Source: Calothrix sp. NIES-4105 (lineage in GTDB: Bacteria; Cyanobacteriota; Cyanobacteriia; Cyanobacteriales; Nostocaceae). From it: a DNA stretch of 64,000 bases. The stretch covers positions 10,531,717-10,595,716 of the forward strand of contig NZ_AP018290.1 of NCBI RefSeq assembly GCF_002368415.1, given 5' to 3'. The position numbers and the translations under genes were made by a program. Under the pieces are notes generated by a model that did not search any database, had not been told where the DNA came from, and saw only the letters and a program-made list of their open reading frames with translations. Positions 47,684 through 56,026 of this stretch are shown here, piece after piece. Each line of letters begins with the position of its first letter. Position 1 is the stretch's first letter.

Positions 47684-50600
47684 ATGTTGGCAGAGCATAA
47701 ACATAATATAGATATCAATGATTATAATGAGCTATATTCTTTTAAAAGCAATGAACCGCTTTTACTAGACAACCCTGACGCTATTTGGTTAGTAAAGTCC
47801 GGCGCCTTAGCATTATTCGCCATAAGTGTAGAGCATGGTACACCTAAAGGTCGGCGCCGTTATTTAGCCACAGTCAAAACTGGTGAGGCAATGTTTTCGG
47901 CGACGTGTTCATTAGATGGGCAACATCAAATACTAGCTGTGAGTTTACAAGAGAGTGAGCTTGTACGAGTTTCTAAACGGGAATTTTGTGAATTAATTAA
48001 ACGAGATATTAATATAATTAATTATAATATTAATCAAAATACGAATATAAATCTTTATCGAAACAAACAAATTCCAGCAATTCAATTAATCGAAAGATGG
48101 GTAAATATTCTAGGAACATCAGTATCGACGATTACATCATCTAAATTGCCGACACCATCACAGGCGCCGGGATGTGCTGTAATGGGAAACGGTGAAGTAT
48201 TTCAACCACCGTATGAAAAAGTAATTTGGGTAAAAGTATTACAAGGACAAGGCAATTTATTAGGATTAGATAATTTAGAAATTACTCCAAATACAGGCAG
48301 AATTCCTTTAGAGAAAAATCTATGGTTACAAGCGCGCGCTGATGTTATCGAAATAGACTCAGCTTGTATTACATCCCCTGAACCTAAAATGGGAAGCGAA
48401 GCAGGATTATATTTAGATTCTCTGTTCTTGCTCAACGGTTTACACGAACTACAAAGCTTTGTACTACAAGCAATAAGTCAAGTTGAACGTCAAGAAACAC
48501 AAGCAGAACTAGCGCGCGCGAAGGAACGTGAACGGTTAAATAATCAAGCTATAGCTAGCACTTTATCTGAATTTGCTAGTATATTTGAACCTGAACAAGG
48601 AAAAGTAATACCTGCTGCACCAATAAATACCGAAGATGCAGAGAAGCTATATGTTAAATCTTTGCTGTTTTCTGCTGGTATAGTAGGGAGAGTGTTGGGT
48701 ATTACTATCAACCCCCCAGCATATAGCGAAGATTTACAACGAGTTCGCGATCCACTCGACGCTATCGCGCGCGCTTCACATATCCGCGTTCGCTCAATAA
48801 GACTACAAGGTGAGTGGTGGAAGCAAGACAGTGGACCACTTGTTGCTTATAAATTAGAGGATAATCGTCCAATTGCTTTATTACCTGTCTCTGAAAGTCG
48901 CTATGAAATAATTGACCCCGTTCTGCTTCATAGGTTGTCATGTAATCAAAAAATTGCAGCAACTATATCACCCGTTGCTTACACTTTCTACCGTCCGTTA
49001 CCAGAAACGCAAAATTTTCTGTCTTTGATGAAGTTTGCGATGTATGGACGTTCTAAGGAAATGCTGACCATTGTGCTTGGTGGCATTGCTACTACTTTAC
49101 TCGGTATGGTGACACCACAAGCAACAGCACTTATTATCGACCAAGCTATACCTAGTGGGGGTGGTGATAAATCACTATTATTTCAACTTGCTTTAGGATT
49201 AGTCGCAACTACAATAGGCGCCACTCTATTTCAACTAACACAGGGTTTTGCATTAATGCGGTTGGAAACTTATGCTGATACTACCACCCAAGCTGCAGTA
49301 TGGGATAGATTATTAAAACTCAAACCCTCATTTTTCCGTTCATTTTCAATTGGTGATTTAAGCGCGCGGGTTTCTGTAATCACTCAAATTCGTCAAAAAC
49401 TTAGTAATACTTTACTCAAAAGCTTTTTTTCGAGTGTATTTTCCCTACTCAACTTGGGATTACTATTTTATTACAGCGTTCCATTAGCACTTGTTGCAAC
49501 ACTTGTAGCTTTAGTCAACGTTGTAGTTACAATTATCTCAGGTATTCTTACCATTCAAAAAGTTCGCCCCTTATTAAACCAACAAGGTAAACTATTTGGG
49601 ATGATGGTGCAAATAATTGGGGGTGTATCAAAATTTCGCTGTTCTGGTGCAGAAGCTAGAGCATTTGCTTATTGGGGTAGTCAATATCGCCACCAATTAC
49701 AATTGACGATGGCATCGCAAAGTATCGAAGATAACTTAGTAGTAGTTAATAATATATTATCTGCATTAACTCCTGCCGTCATGTTTGGATGTGCAACCAG
49801 CTTATTAACATCACAAGCTGAGGGTGGTTTCTCCACAGGTACATTTTTAGCATTTAACGCCGCATTTGGAACATTTATAAGTGGCGCCACAAGTTTAAGC
49901 AGCACCGTAGTTGATATATTAGAAACACTACCATTATGGGAACGCGCGCAACCAATACTCAAAGCAACTCCTGAAGTAGACACCAGTAAAGCTGACCCAG
50001 GCAGGTTATCAGGAAAAATTGATATTAAAAATATAGTCTTTCGCTATCGCAACGATGGACCATTAACACTAGATGATGTCAGCATCAAAGCTTCCCCTGG
50101 AGAATTTATCGCACTAGTCGGTCCTAGTGGAAGCGGTAAATCAACACTATTTAGATTATTATTAGGATTTGACGCTCCAGAATCAGGAAGCTTGTACTTA
50201 GATGGACAAGACCTAGCTGGTTTAGATATTAACGCAGTACGGCGCCAGTTAGGAGTAGTCTTACAAAACAGTCGCTTAATGTCAGCATCTATATTTGAGA
50301 ACATATCTTCTAACGCTGTTTTATCAATGGAAGAAGCATGGGAAGCTGCACAGATGGCAGGTTTAGCGGATGATATAAACTCAATGCCAATGAAAATGCA
50401 CACCGTAGTCAGCGAAGGAGGAACAAACCTATCAGGAGGACAACGACAAAGACTACTTATCGCGCGCGCGTTAGCATTACGTCCACGCATATTACTATTC
50501 GACGAAGCAACCAGCGCACTAGATAACAGAACCCAAGCAATAGTCAGCGAAAGCTTAGAAAAACTCAACGTCACCCGCATAGTAGTAGCACACCGTCTCA

Positions 50601-50728
50601 GCACAATACGCAACGCTGATAAAATATATGTTCTCCAAAACGGCAAACTAGTCCAACAAGGTAACTTTGACCAACTAGCACAACAACCAGGATTATTTAG
50701 TCAATTGATTAGGCGCCAAAAATTGTAA
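47684..50728 (+). CDS. NHLM-type bacteriocin system ABC transporter, ATP-binding protein
   Basis: 1014 residues from ATG 47684, which has AGGAG eight bases upstream; 49 in-frame residues before it are unconserved. A cyclic-nucleotide-domain-like N-terminus (IWLVKSGALALFAIS), a long linker, a six-helix ABC membrane part (about 510-800), then an ATPase with Walker A GPSGSGKST, signature LSGGQRQRLLIARAL and Walker B ILLFDEATSAL. This composition matches the NHLM ATP-binding subunit, which pairs with the C39-type transporter. The last codons (RRQKL) overlap a GGCGCC repeat copied at 52489. No adaptor gene beside it. Confidence 0.9.
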   Translation: MLAEHKHNIDINDYNELYSFKSNEPLLLDNPDAIWLVKSGALALFAISVEHGTPKGRRRYLATVKTGEAMFSATCSLDGQHQILAVSLQESELVRVSKREFCELIKRDINIINYNINQNTNINLYRNKQIPAIQLIERWVNILGTSVSTITSSKLPTPSQAPGCAVMGNGEVFQPPYEKVIWVKVLQGQGNLLGLDNLEITPNTGRIPLEKNLWLQARADVIEIDSACITSPEPKMGSEAGLYLDSLFLLNGLHELQSFVLQAISQVERQETQAELARAKERERLNNQAIASTLSEFASIFEPEQGKVIPAAPINTEDAEKLYVKSLLFSAGIVGRVLGITINPPAYSEDLQRVRDPLDAIARASHIRVRSIRLQGEWWKQDSGPLVAYKLEDNRPIALLPVSESRYEIIDPVLLHRLSCNQKIAATISPVAYTFYRPLPETQNFLSLMKFAMYGRSKEMLTIVLGGIATTLLGMVTPQATALIIDQAIPSGGGDKSLLFQLALGLVATTIGATLFQLTQGFALMRLETYADTTTQAAVWDRLLKLKPSFFRSFSIGDLSARVSVITQIRQKLSNTLLKSFFSSVFSLLNLGLLFYYSVPLALVATLVALVNVVVTIISGILTIQKVRPLLNQQGKLFGMMVQIIGGVSKFRCSGAEARAFAYWGSQYRHQLQLTMASQSIEDNLVVVNNILSALTPAVMFGCATSLLTSQAEGGFSTGTFLAFNAAFGTFISGATSLSSTVVDILETLPLWERAQPILKATPEVDTSKADPGRLSGKIDIKNIVFRYRNDGPLTLDDVSIKASPGEFIALVGPSGSGKSTLFRLLLGFDAPESGSLYLDGQDLAGLDINAVRRQLGVVLQNSRLMSASIFENISSNAVLSMEEAWEAAQMAGLADDINSMPMKMHTVVSEGGTNLSGGQRQRLLIARALALRPRILLFDEATSALDNRTQAIVSESLEKLNVTRIVVAHRLSTIRNADKIYVLQNGKLVQQGNFDQLAQQPGLFSQLIRRQKL

Positions 50729-50763
50729 TATTATATCCATCTTGTGGAGCAGGCATAGAAAGC
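50710..50763. repeat. Direct repeat at the 3' end of the exporter gene (left copy)
   Basis: TAGGCGCCAAAAATT at 50710-50724 and a 29-base ATC-ATCTTGTGGAGCAGG...AAAGC segment at 50735-50763, both shared with the right copy at 52489-52549. Confidence 0.6.
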
Positions 50764-50843
50764 CCGCCCCCAACATAAAAAATTTAAATAAAACTCATCT
50801 ATCTTTTTATTTGCCTTGAGATTTACAGCAAATTACAATTGAT

Positions 50844-51569
50844 GTGAGGTTTGTAACTACAGAGGATACAAAGCCAAGAGGAGGCGAAGAACTAATTACA
50901 GATCCAAGAATTACTCAGGAATTACCACTGCGAGAAGTTCGTACACCTCTTGAACTACACAAAGCAAGGCAATACTTTAAAAATCATAAAGATGAAGCCA
51001 GAAGAAGATGGGAACAAAGAAACGGGGAACCTTGGCCTGTAGACCCTGCCACTGGTAAGCTCGCACGTGCATCCCATCCAAGACCCTTAGCTGATGGTGG
51101 TGATCCGATGTTTGTCGAACCAGCATTTGGTGACCCTAATACTGAACACTTGATTCCAAACCCCGTTACGGGGGAGACAGACCAGCAAAGGTTTGGCAGA
51201 AAAGAGGGTATAAAGCCAAGGGGAGGAAAAAGAGAAAAAATTACAGACCCAAGAATTATTAACGAATTACCATCAGGGGAAGTTCGTACTCCTCTTGAAC
51301 TGCAAAAATCAAGGCAATATTTTAAAAATCGTAAAGAAGAAGCGAGGAGACTATGGGAACAAAGAAATGGGGAACCTTGGCCTATTGACCCTGCCACTGG
51401 TAAACTTGCGCGCGCATCCCATCCAAGACCCTTAGCTGATGGTGGTGATCCGATGTTTGTCGAACCAGCATTTGGCGACCCTAATACTGAACACTTGATT
51501 CCAGACCCAGTTACAGGGGAAACAGACCAACAAAGGTTTGGTAAAAGAAGAAAGACTAGTAGTGAGTAA
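50844..51569 (+). CDS. Two-repeat protein resembling an HNH-type toxin domain
   Basis: 241 residues from GTG 50844. Two copies of about 110 residues, nearly identical at the DNA level in parts. Each holds RR(W/L)WEQRNGEPWPxDPATGKLARASHPRPLADGGDPMFVEPAFGDPNTEHLIP. The SHPRPLADGGDP...VEP...EH order resembles the HNH/Endo VII core of polymorphic-toxin nucleases; not proven. No signal peptide. Directly after the exporter gene and before a SUKH-type immunity gene. Confidence 0.6.
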   Translation: MRFVTTEDTKPRGGEELITDPRITQELPLREVRTPLELHKARQYFKNHKDEARRRWEQRNGEPWPVDPATGKLARASHPRPLADGGDPMFVEPAFGDPNTEHLIPNPVTGETDQQRFGRKEGIKPRGGKREKITDPRIINELPSGEVRTPLELQKSRQYFKNRKEEARRLWEQRNGEPWPIDPATGKLARASHPRPLADGGDPMFVEPAFGDPNTEHLIPDPVTGETDQQRFGKRRKTSSE

Positions 51570-51657
51570 ACATTATTTTTGATTAAAGATGAACCCATAT
51601 CACTTTTTTTGTGTTATTTGTTATTTAAGTAATACGGGATATGGAGGTAACAAAACA

Positions 51658-52485
51658 ATGTATAAATGGTTAGAGAAAGAGATTAATGAAATTAGAGCTA
51701 TTAAATTTCATGTTGTAGAAACTCTAGCTGAAGAACTAGATATAACGAAGACTATACAATCTGATATTTGTTCCTTATTGCCACCCTCTTATATTGCTTT
51801 TATCTCCAAGTTTGGTGGAGCAAAACTTTACAAAAAAAATAATTATTACCAAGTTGGTGTACTCAACCCTCCGCAGGCAAAAATCCTTAAGAGCGGAGAA
51901 CAGGTTTTATGCATCGGTCACTTTGATGACTTGGAGGCTTACTTTAAATATTCTTTATTAATACCAGGTGAAGAATCACCTGTTTATGAATGGACTGATG
52001 AAGGATTTGAAAAAATAGCTGATAGCTTCTCAGAATGGTTAACGATAAGATGCGAGGATGCGCGCAATGCTTACACAGAAAAGGAATGGAAGGAAATATT
52101 AAATGGCTCTCTTCCATTTACGAGTGAAGAAGAAGAAATTGTTAGGGCAAGAAATAAATTTAAATGGCGAGTAGTTGAATTTGATGAAAATAGAAATTTA
52201 AAGATAGTAGTTAAAAATAACTCAAATATTATCCTACCTTATTTAACTCTTGGGATGAGAACAACAGACCCTACAGAGTCACGTAGAATTTGGGAAAGTG
52301 GACTTTACCTTAATGTATCTAATATTAAACCAGGGCAAGAAGGCGTTGTAGAGCATCATATCCATCAAAATCTATTTACTCCTATCAACACGGAGTTATT
52401 CCAAGTAAGCGACCCACTACCTGAAGAGCGAGACAAGTATTGGGAATTCCAAAAATTGAGAACGGCTGAGGTAAGTAAAATATGA
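51658..52485 (+). CDS. SMI1/KNR4 (SUKH) family immunity-type protein with a C-terminal beta domain
   Basis: About 275 residues from ATG 51658 (MYKWLEKEINEIRAI; GGAGG ten bases upstream). Residues 30-150 carry the SUKH pattern: LPPSYIAFISKFGGAKLY...GEQVLCIGHFDDLEAYFKYSLL...EWTDEGFEKIADSFSEWL. The last 100 residues are a separate beta-rich domain (LKIVVKNNSNIILPYLTLGMR). SUKH proteins neutralise many polymorphic nuclease toxins. Its place behind the nuclease-like gene suggests immunity to it. Confidence 0.78.
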   Translation: MYKWLEKEINEIRAIKFHVVETLAEELDITKTIQSDICSLLPPSYIAFISKFGGAKLYKKNNYYQVGVLNPPQAKILKSGEQVLCIGHFDDLEAYFKYSLLIPGEESPVYEWTDEGFEKIADSFSEWLTIRCEDARNAYTEKEWKEILNGSLPFTSEEEEIVRARNKFKWRVVEFDENRNLKIVVKNNSNIILPYLTLGMRTTDPTESRRIWESGLYLNVSNIKPGQEGVVEHHIHQNLFTPINTELFQVSDPLPEERDKYWEFQKLRTAEVSKI

Positions 52486-52488
52486 TAA

Positions 52489-52549
52489 TAGGCGCCAAAA
52501 ATTATAAAATTAAATTATTCATCTATCTTGTGGAGCAGGCATAGAAAGC
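52489..52549. repeat. Direct repeat (right copy)
   Basis: Shares 15 bp and 29 bp segments with the copy at 50710. The two copies bracket the nuclease-like gene and the SUKH gene. Confidence 0.6.
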
Positions 52550-52671
52550 ATGACCCCAATACTCCAGTTGATTCACTAAGGGTAATTGTCAATACAGAAG
52601 AAGCTGTAATTTTTTTTGAAAATTTGTTAGAAAAATATAATATACAAGGTTATGTTGTAGTTAGATTATAA
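52528..52671 (+). pseudogene. Orphan frame that may be a toxin C-terminal end
   Basis: Open frame without a good start, ending HDPNTPVDSLRVIVNTEEA...YNIQGYVVVRL. The tail from PVDSLRVIV is sequence-like and may be the last 35 residues of a toxin whose front is lost; it precedes an immunity-like gene. Fused by chance to the repeat upstream. Tentative. Confidence 0.3.
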
Positions 52672-52689
52672 AATACAGTGAGGTAAGTT

Positions 52690-53079
52690 ATGGAATACTT
52701 AATTACACCAATAGAAGAAACAGATTGGCGCATCAACGAGTTAGACTTGATTAACCACCTTTCGGAGAAATGGTCTAATGTACAGATTAAGGAAATAACA
52801 AATCTAGATGATTTTTATTGTTTTGAAGGATTAATCAATTTATCTGGTAATGACAAAACTCTTGAATTTGCTTTGCACCGAGATAGGCAAGGCGTAAGTT
52901 TAGATGGTTATTTGGAAAATTGTGCATTATTTGCAGTTTGGTTACGCTCACTTGTTCCTCAAGATCAGAAATTAGCGTTTTATGACCAAGGGTATAATGC
53001 TCACATTGAATTAAATCAAAACACTACTGAGTTAGAGATAATTAATTCTTTTATAAGCACTGTACTGCCATTAGTATAA
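52690..53079 (+). CDS. Hypothetical protein, possible immunity protein
   Basis: 129 residues, acidic, single domain: MEYLITPIEETDWRINELDLINHLSEKW...FALHRDRQGVSLDGYLENCALFAVWLRSLVP. The size, acidity and location behind the orphan toxin-like tail suggest an immunity protein. GAGG lies seven bases before the start ATG. No family recognised. Confidence 0.6.
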   Translation: MEYLITPIEETDWRINELDLINHLSEKWSNVQIKEITNLDDFYCFEGLINLSGNDKTLEFALHRDRQGVSLDGYLENCALFAVWLRSLVPQDQKLAFYDQGYNAHIELNQNTTELEIINSFISTVLPLV

Positions 53080-53497
53080 TTAAGTCGGGTACAAGTTATT
53101 ATCTATTAAAACTTGACGCTCAAGAATTCGATTGGGTAGGTTGAACTTGAGTAATCTAGCTGTTGCTATCCCTATTTGAGTTTTTCGTTCAATTCTTGCG
53201 TTTTTAATTTCAAAATGGTCATTCCAAAGGTAACTACGAGGGTTAAATAATGGAACTATTTCTTTAGTTACTGGGTCTATCGTAGCAAAATCAGAACCTT
53301 TGTAGCGGTTACATGATAAACATGATAGAGCAAGATTATCAGCTATTGTTTCCCCACCGTGTTTTTCAGCAATAACATGATCTACCTCATGAGTGTAAAT
53401 AGAAACACTTTGATGTAATCGACAGTATTCACAACAAGCATTAGCTCTTTGAATGACTAACTTGCTCCCGCTCGGTTGAGATATAAGTAGAACTCAT
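53080..53497 (-). pseudogene. HNH endonuclease gene with a 1-nt frameshift
   Basis: ATG 53497 gives MSSTYISTEREQV, then the frame shifts and continues VIQRANACCEYCRLHQSVSIYTHEVDHVIAEKHGGETIADNLALSCLSCNRYKG to TAA at 53080. It contains a full HNH core: CxxC, the HEVDHVIAEKHGG histidines, and CLSCN. The length is 418 nt (3n+1). The gene begins directly after the stop of the 127-residue gene, so the pair is an operon. A truncated copy lies at 44611. Confidence 0.7.
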
Positions 53498-53881
53498 TTA
53501 CTGTAATATGAGGCTATAAGTGCGCGCTTTAAGTAAAATCATTATTATTTCTAACTGTTGATAAACATCTAACTCTGCTAATTCTATAGGAGAAAGTTTC
53601 GCTTCGCGATTTTTTTGTAGCAGTGATTGTAGGCGCATTTGATTTTCAGACGAAACTTTAAAATTAATAATTTCCTCTGGTGTTGGGCGCCTAATTAAAA
53701 AATCGATAACTTCTTGATAAACGTTGGGGACATTCGCTAGTTCAACTTGAGTTTCTGGTGAAACTACTGCTGGTACGCTATTCTCCTCTACAAGTTGCCA
53801 AAGTAATTCAGGTAAACGACTTTGTAAAGGTTCTAGACGTATAGCTAACTCGTCAGGTATTTGAATCGTTAATTGTACCAT
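53498..53881 (-). CDS. Hypothetical protein paired with an HNH gene
   Basis: 127 residues: MVQLTIQIPDELAIRLEPLQSRLPELLWQLVEENSVPAV is ribbon-helix-helix-like at the N-terminus (antitoxin-type). The C-terminal half, RRPTPEEIINFKVSSENQMRLQSLLQKNREAKLSPIELAELDVYQQLEIIMIL, is helical. Its stop abuts the HNH ATG. Common cyanobacterial pairing; role probably DNA binding. Confidence 0.68.
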   Translation of the reverse strand: MVQLTIQIPDELAIRLEPLQSRLPELLWQLVEENSVPAVVSPETQVELANVPNVYQEVIDFLIRRPTPEEIINFKVSSENQMRLQSLLQKNREAKLSPIELAELDVYQQLEIIMILLKARTYSLILQ

Positions 53882-54004
53882 TAATAATTACTATTTGCTC
53901 ACTGCTTGCGTTTCACCTTAAGTTTAGCATTGACTTATATGTTGTTAATCGCGAGACTATAGTAAAATTTTTAGATTGATGGTAAATATTATTACCACAG
54001 GTTT

Positions 54005-54691
54005 TTATGATACCTTTGGCTTCTGCCAAACCACTGAATAACGCCAGAGTAGATGCTTTCTGACTTTTGCTTTCCTTAACAAACTTGTGTAGATTTGTTG
54101 TGCTTGCTTCCAAGTTAGGTACTTATCTGTACGAAGATGCTCTTTCATTGCTATTGCTGCTTCAGGCGATAGTTGAATATGTCTATTTTTAAGTGTCTGA
54201 AATAGCCAATTTAAAGGAACAGCAATAAAATCACTTAATTTATCCAACAGACTCTTATATTCAAGCAAATCTAATATCAATAATTTTCCGCCAGGTATTA
54301 AAGCTGCTTTTAAAGTAGGTAGCAAGTTCTCAACAGGCAAATGATGAAGTGTCGCAATAGAAACAATTACATCAAATTGCTCAGTTGGCGCCGACCACTG
54401 CAAAACATCAACAACTTGAAAATTAATATTTGAAAACTGTTCTGAACGTTGTTTAGCAACTTCAATCATATTAGCAGATAAGTCGATGGCAACAACCATT
54501 TCACAGCGTTTAGCCATCATACGTGAAAATTCACCTGTCCCGCAGCCAATGTCAAGCACAGTTTTGCATTGGACTGGCAACTGTTTGAGTAAAAAGCGGT
54601 GATAATGATTATTGTGGTCCCATCCCTCTTGGTCATGTAGAGCGATGCGATCGAAATCATTCCGGATTTTTTGCGTTAGACTTTCATTCAT
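54005..54691 (-). CDS. Class I SAM-dependent methyltransferase
   Basis: 228 residues from ATG 54691 (MNESLTQKIRNDFDRIALHDQEGWDHNNHYHRFLL). SAM motif I is VLDIGCGTGEFSRMMA, motif II AIDLSANMI, and post-motif IVSIATLHHLPVENLL. Small-molecule methyltransferase; substrate not deducible. The C-terminal part resembles a helical cap. The upstream in-frame ATG at 54727 adds 12 residues and is less likely. Confidence 0.85.
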   Translation of the reverse strand: MNESLTQKIRNDFDRIALHDQEGWDHNNHYHRFLLKQLPVQCKTVLDIGCGTGEFSRMMAKRCEMVVAIDLSANMIEVAKQRSEQFSNINFQVVDVLQWSAPTEQFDVIVSIATLHHLPVENLLPTLKAALIPGGKLLILDLLEYKSLLDKLSDFIAVPLNWLFQTLKNRHIQLSPEAAIAMKEHLRTDKYLTWKQAQQIYTSLLRKAKVRKHLLWRYSVVWQKPKVS

Positions 54692-54757
54692 GCTAGCTTT
54701 TCTCCTACCTTGATATATTATTAACACAGGCTAAATATCTTCTCCTATTTTCTCTGT

Positions 54758-54785
54758 GTACAGACGCGATTAATCGCGTCTCTAC
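54758..54785. repeat. Palindrome of the GTAGAGAC family (GTACAGAC variant)
   Basis: GTACAGACGCGATT and its complement with one mismatch; same core pattern as the copy at 2868. Confidence 0.65.
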
Positions 54786-54843
54786 CGCCTCTGTGGTAAA
54801 AATATTGATAAAATATTTGCATAACTAAACAAAGGTTGTATCT

Positions 54844-55083
54844 ATGTCTGATGAGATTGAGATTCAAGACTACGGCGTTACTGTGGAAGAATACCTAGAT
54901 GGGATGGAAAAAGGCATTGATATTTTAGAATTGAGGAGTTTAGAGGAATGGGGAGTTCCTACAGATTTAGCTTTAGAACTTATGACTATTATGCCCAAAG
55001 TAGCTAATGGCACAGCAACCCCTGATGAAATCGTTAGAAGTCTAATGATTATGTCACCTCCTCTTAGACAAGTTAAAGAATAG
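54844..55083 (+). CDS. Small acidic protein, first of two tandem paralogs
   Basis: 79 residues, all helical: DYGVTVEEYLDGMEKGIDILELRSLEEWGVPTDLALELMTIMPKVANGTATPDEIVRSLMIMSPPLRQ. 75-80 percent identical to the next gene. No family recognised. Confidence 0.75.
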   Translation: MSDEIEIQDYGVTVEEYLDGMEKGIDILELRSLEEWGVPTDLALELMTIMPKVANGTATPDEIVRSLMIMSPPLRQVKE

Positions 55084-55119
55084 TATTTTATTAAGATAAA
55101 TTAAACAAGGGTTATATCT

Positions 55120-55347
55120 ATGTCGGAGATTAAAGATTACGGCGTTACTGTGGAAGAATACTTAGAGGGATTAGAAAAGGGTATTGATATTTTGGAATTG
55201 AGGCGCCTAGAGGAATGGGGAATTCCTACAGAGTTGGCTCTGGAACTTATGGAAATTACGCCTAAAGTAGCGAATGGCACAGCGACCCCTGAAGAAGTTG
55301 TTAGGGGTCTGATGATTATGTCACCTCCTCTTAGAAAAGTTAAGTAG
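55120..55347 (+). CDS. Small acidic protein, second tandem paralog
   Basis: 75 residues. It begins MSEIKDYGVTVEEYLEGLEKGIDILELRRLEEWGIPTELAL and keeps the same end as its neighbour (VRGLMIMSPPLRKVK). 36 bp after the first copy. Recent duplication. No function recognised. Confidence 0.75.
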   Translation: MSEIKDYGVTVEEYLEGLEKGIDILELRRLEEWGIPTELALELMEITPKVANGTATPEEVVRGLMIMSPPLRKVK

Positions 55348-55526
55348 TGTTTTATTGGGATTTAATTAATATAACTAGATGGGACAGGCAGGATGCCTGT
55401 TCCACAAGAGGTAAAGTTTTTTATAACATTAAATATTATATTCAGTATGTTAACTTAGTTATTGACAATACAATTGTATTAAAATACGCAGAATTACGGA
55501 ATACTTAATCAGGGCATAGTTGTATT

Positions 55527-55910
55527 GTGGAACAGGATAAACAAGATTTGCTTGCAACAACTCTATCGGCGCCAGTATCTCCCATAACTAGAATAGCTTC
55601 AACTAATATGTTGAGCGTAGAGATAATTATTCAATCAAATTGGGATAATAGACTTTGTGTACTTTTCAGAGTCACAAATAATAGTGAAAATTTTGCACCC
55701 AAGTGGAAGTTATCATTTATTCCCGGTCAAGTTCAGATTGATCAAATTTGGAATGGTACATTTTGCCTGCAACCACCAACCATAACTATTACACCAGAGG
55801 ATTCGGGTATGATAGCTCCAAACCAAGTTGTTGAAATTGGATATTCTGCCGATAAATTTGGTAGTAACTATGAACCTTGTGATGTCAAATTAATATTTAG
55901 TGATTATTAA
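55527..55910 (+). CDS. CBM2-like carbohydrate-binding domain protein
   Basis: 127 residues, beta-rich, with the CBM2 signature: NWDNRLCVLFRVTNNSENFAPKWKLSFIPGQVQIDQIWNGTFC and ending IGYSADKFGSNYEPCDVKLIF. No catalytic domain. No signal peptide in the call; start GTG 55527. May bind a cell-wall or sheath glucan if exported. Confidence 0.72.
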   Translation: MEQDKQDLLATTLSAPVSPITRIASTNMLSVEIIIQSNWDNRLCVLFRVTNNSENFAPKWKLSFIPGQVQIDQIWNGTFCLQPPTITITPEDSGMIAPNQVVEIGYSADKFGSNYEPCDVKLIFSDY

Positions 55911-56026
55911 ACATCTTGTGGAACAGGCATCCAGGGAGCCTGTTCTAATATAAGTCCTAATATAAGAGGGCGTTAGGGGACTTAAGCTCCACAAGAATTT
56001 GCTCCACAAGAATACCCCACAAGTTA

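Noticed and set aside
51589-51657. N-terminal extension of the SUKH gene
   Set aside because: Cys-rich unrelated residues; ATG 51658 has a proper ribosome-binding site.
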